Shown: piece after piece, positions 5,699 through 6,652 of the stretch
Layout: every line of letters begins with the position of its first letter
Numbering within the stretch: the first letter of the stretch is position 1
From: DATGKK01 sp035294725
GTDB lineage: Bacteria > Actinomycetota > Acidimicrobiia > Acidimicrobiales > Bog-793
Direction of reading: 5' to 3'
Assembly (NCBI GenBank): GCA_035294725.1
Contig: DATGKK010000128.1
Coordinates: forward strand, 1-6,652
DNA: 6,652 nucleotides
Notes under the pieces: generated by a model
Told to the model about the DNA's origin: nothing
What the model saw: only the letters and a program-made list of their open reading frames with translations
Databases searched by the model: none
Program-made: the position numbers and the translations under genes

Positions 5699-6652
5699 GT
5701 GCCCACGGACGACGGTCAGGCGCAGGCCCACGTCCACGAGGGAGATCTGCTGTTCACACCGAGCGACGACCGCGTGTCGGCGAGCGCCCTCACGGCCTTC
5801 GCCGCCGAGGTGCGAGACCGCCACGGGCTCGAGGTCGGTGAACGCGACTACGAGGCGATATGGCGGTGGTCCGTCACCGACCTCGAGGGGTTCTGGTCGA
5901 CCTTCGCCGAGTGGGCCGGGGTGCCGTTCCGGCGGCCGGCCGACGAGATCCTCCGCCTGAGGGCGGGCGTCGCCGAGGGAGCCGTCTGGTTCGACGGCGC
6001 CGAGCTCAACTACGTGGACGCCGTGCGGCGCCACGACCCCCGGTCGCTCGCGGTGGTCGCCCTCGACGAGTCCGGCGGCCGCCAAGAGCTGACCTACGGC
6101 GAGCTCGCCGACCTCGCGGCCCGGGTCGCCCGCTCCCTTCGCCGCCTCGGGGTCGAGCGGGGCGACCGGGTCGCGGCCGTGCTGCCGAACGGGATCGCCG
6201 CCCTCGCCACCTTCCTTGCCACCGCGAGCCTCGGGGCGACCTGGTCGGCGTGCGCGCCCGAGTTCGGCGCCCCCTCGATGCTCGACCGCTTCCAGCAGAT
6301 CGCGCCCCGCGTGCTCGTCGCAGCCGGCTCCTACCGCTACGGCGGGCGCCAGTTCGACCTGGGCGACAAGATCGCCGCCCTCGGGGCCGCACTGGAGGGC
6401 ACCGCCGTCACCTCCTTCGAGGAGCTCGCCGCGGACACCCGAGGAGACGGTGACCTCGAGCCGGAGGCGGTCCCGTTCTCGCACCCGCTCTGGATCCTCT
6501 ACTCCTCGGGGACGACCGGCCTCCCGAAGGCGATCGTCCAGAGCCACGGCGGCATCGTCCTCGAGCACCTGAAGGCGCTCGTGCTGCACGGGGACCTTCG
6601 GGCAGGCAGCCGCTTCTTCTGGTTCTCGACGACCGGCTGGATGATGTGGAAC
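5699..6652 (+). CDS. aacS: Acetoacetyl-CoA synthetase, N-terminal half (runs off right edge)
   Basis: The frame is open from GTG 5699 to the last base (318 codons); complete family members have about 650 residues, so roughly half is present. It activates acetoacetate with ATP and CoA to acetoacetyl-CoA, AMP and pyrophosphate in the cytoplasm. An acyl-CoA-synthetase N-terminal segment covers about residues 51-110 (Y-E-A-I-W-R-W-S, then F-W-x-x-F-x-E-W). The AMP-binding domain follows, with W-S-A-C-A-P-E-F-G (182-190), the phosphate-binding motif YSSGTTGLPK (268-277) and STTGWMMWN (310-318). The SSGTTGLPK-x-I-V form, H-L-K-x-x-x-L-H-x-D-L (290-300) and TTGWMMWN are those of acetoacetyl-CoA synthetase rather than acetyl- or propionyl-CoA synthetase. 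The conserved adenylation-control lysine lies beyond the edge. The gene starts two bases after the oxidoreductase stop, so translational coupling is likely. Confidence 0.93.
   Translation, partial: MPTDDGQAQAHVHEGDLLFTPSDDRVSASALTAFAAEVRDRHGLEVGERDYEAIWRWSVTDLEGFWSTFAEWAGVPFRRPADEILRLRAGVAEGAVWFDGAELNYVDAVRRHDPRSLAVVALDESGGRQELTYGELADLAARVARSLRRLGVERGDRVAAVLPNGIAALATFLATASLGATWSACAPEFGAPSMLDRFQQIAPRVLVAAGSYRYGGRQFDLGDKIAALGAALEGTAVTSFEELAADTRGDGDLEPEAVPFSHPLWILYSSGTTGLPKAIVQSHGGIVLEHLKALVLHGDLRAGSRFFWFSTTGWMMWN

Noticed and set aside
5636..6589. A 317-codon open frame on the minus strand opposite acetoacetyl-CoA synthetase
   Set aside because: The plus-strand frame encodes clear adenylate-forming-enzyme motifs, while the antisense product has only low-complexity Glu/Gly/Arg-rich sequence.

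Overview
The window is very GC-rich, with G/C-dominated third codon positions, several GTG starts and actinobacterial-type proteins (a RipA-like secreted NlpC/P60 hydrolase, an actinobacterial-style protein of unknown function next to fumarase). It looks like a chromosomal piece of an actinomycete, possibly from Acidimicrobiia or a related lineage. The lineage guess rests on protein style, not on a search. I see no phage, transposon, CRISPR, tRNA or rRNA signal.

The layout is two divergent blocks around an intergenic region at about 3340-3524. The left block is all on the minus strand. Reading outward from the centre it holds class II fumarase (fumC, 1912-3339), an uncharacterised protein with an eIF2B-like C-terminal half (1000-1839), a dienelactone hydrolase family protein (260-943), and the first codons of a CitE/HpcH-type CoA-ester lyase running off the left edge (1-132). 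The right block is all on the plus strand: a secreted coiled-coil NlpC/P60 peptidoglycan hydrolase (3525-4697), a zinc-free NADPH:quinone oxidoreductase of the MDR superfamily (4746-5696), and, two bases later, the first 318 codons of acetoacetyl-CoA synthetase (5699-6652), which runs off the right edge.

Most genes are central or acyl-CoA metabolism: fumarase (TCA cycle), a CitE-like lyase (usually a 3-hydroxyacyl-CoA or malyl-CoA type lyase), and acetoacetate activation coupled to a quinone-oxidoreductase-like enzyme. The NlpC/P60 protein is cell-wall housekeeping and seems functionally unrelated to its neighbours.

The most notable structural observation is a split in how genes begin. Genes that head a transcription unit (dienelactone hydrolase, fumC, NlpC/P60, oxidoreductase) lack a Shine-Dalgarno sequence and instead have a TANNNT hexamer ending 7-10 bases before the start codon, as expected for leaderless mRNAs. 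The two genes that follow another gene closely (the eIF2B-like protein and acetoacetyl-CoA synthetase) have clear Shine-Dalgarno sequences and no such hexamer. No clearly new system is present; the best candidate for novelty is the uncharacterised protein downstream of fumC.
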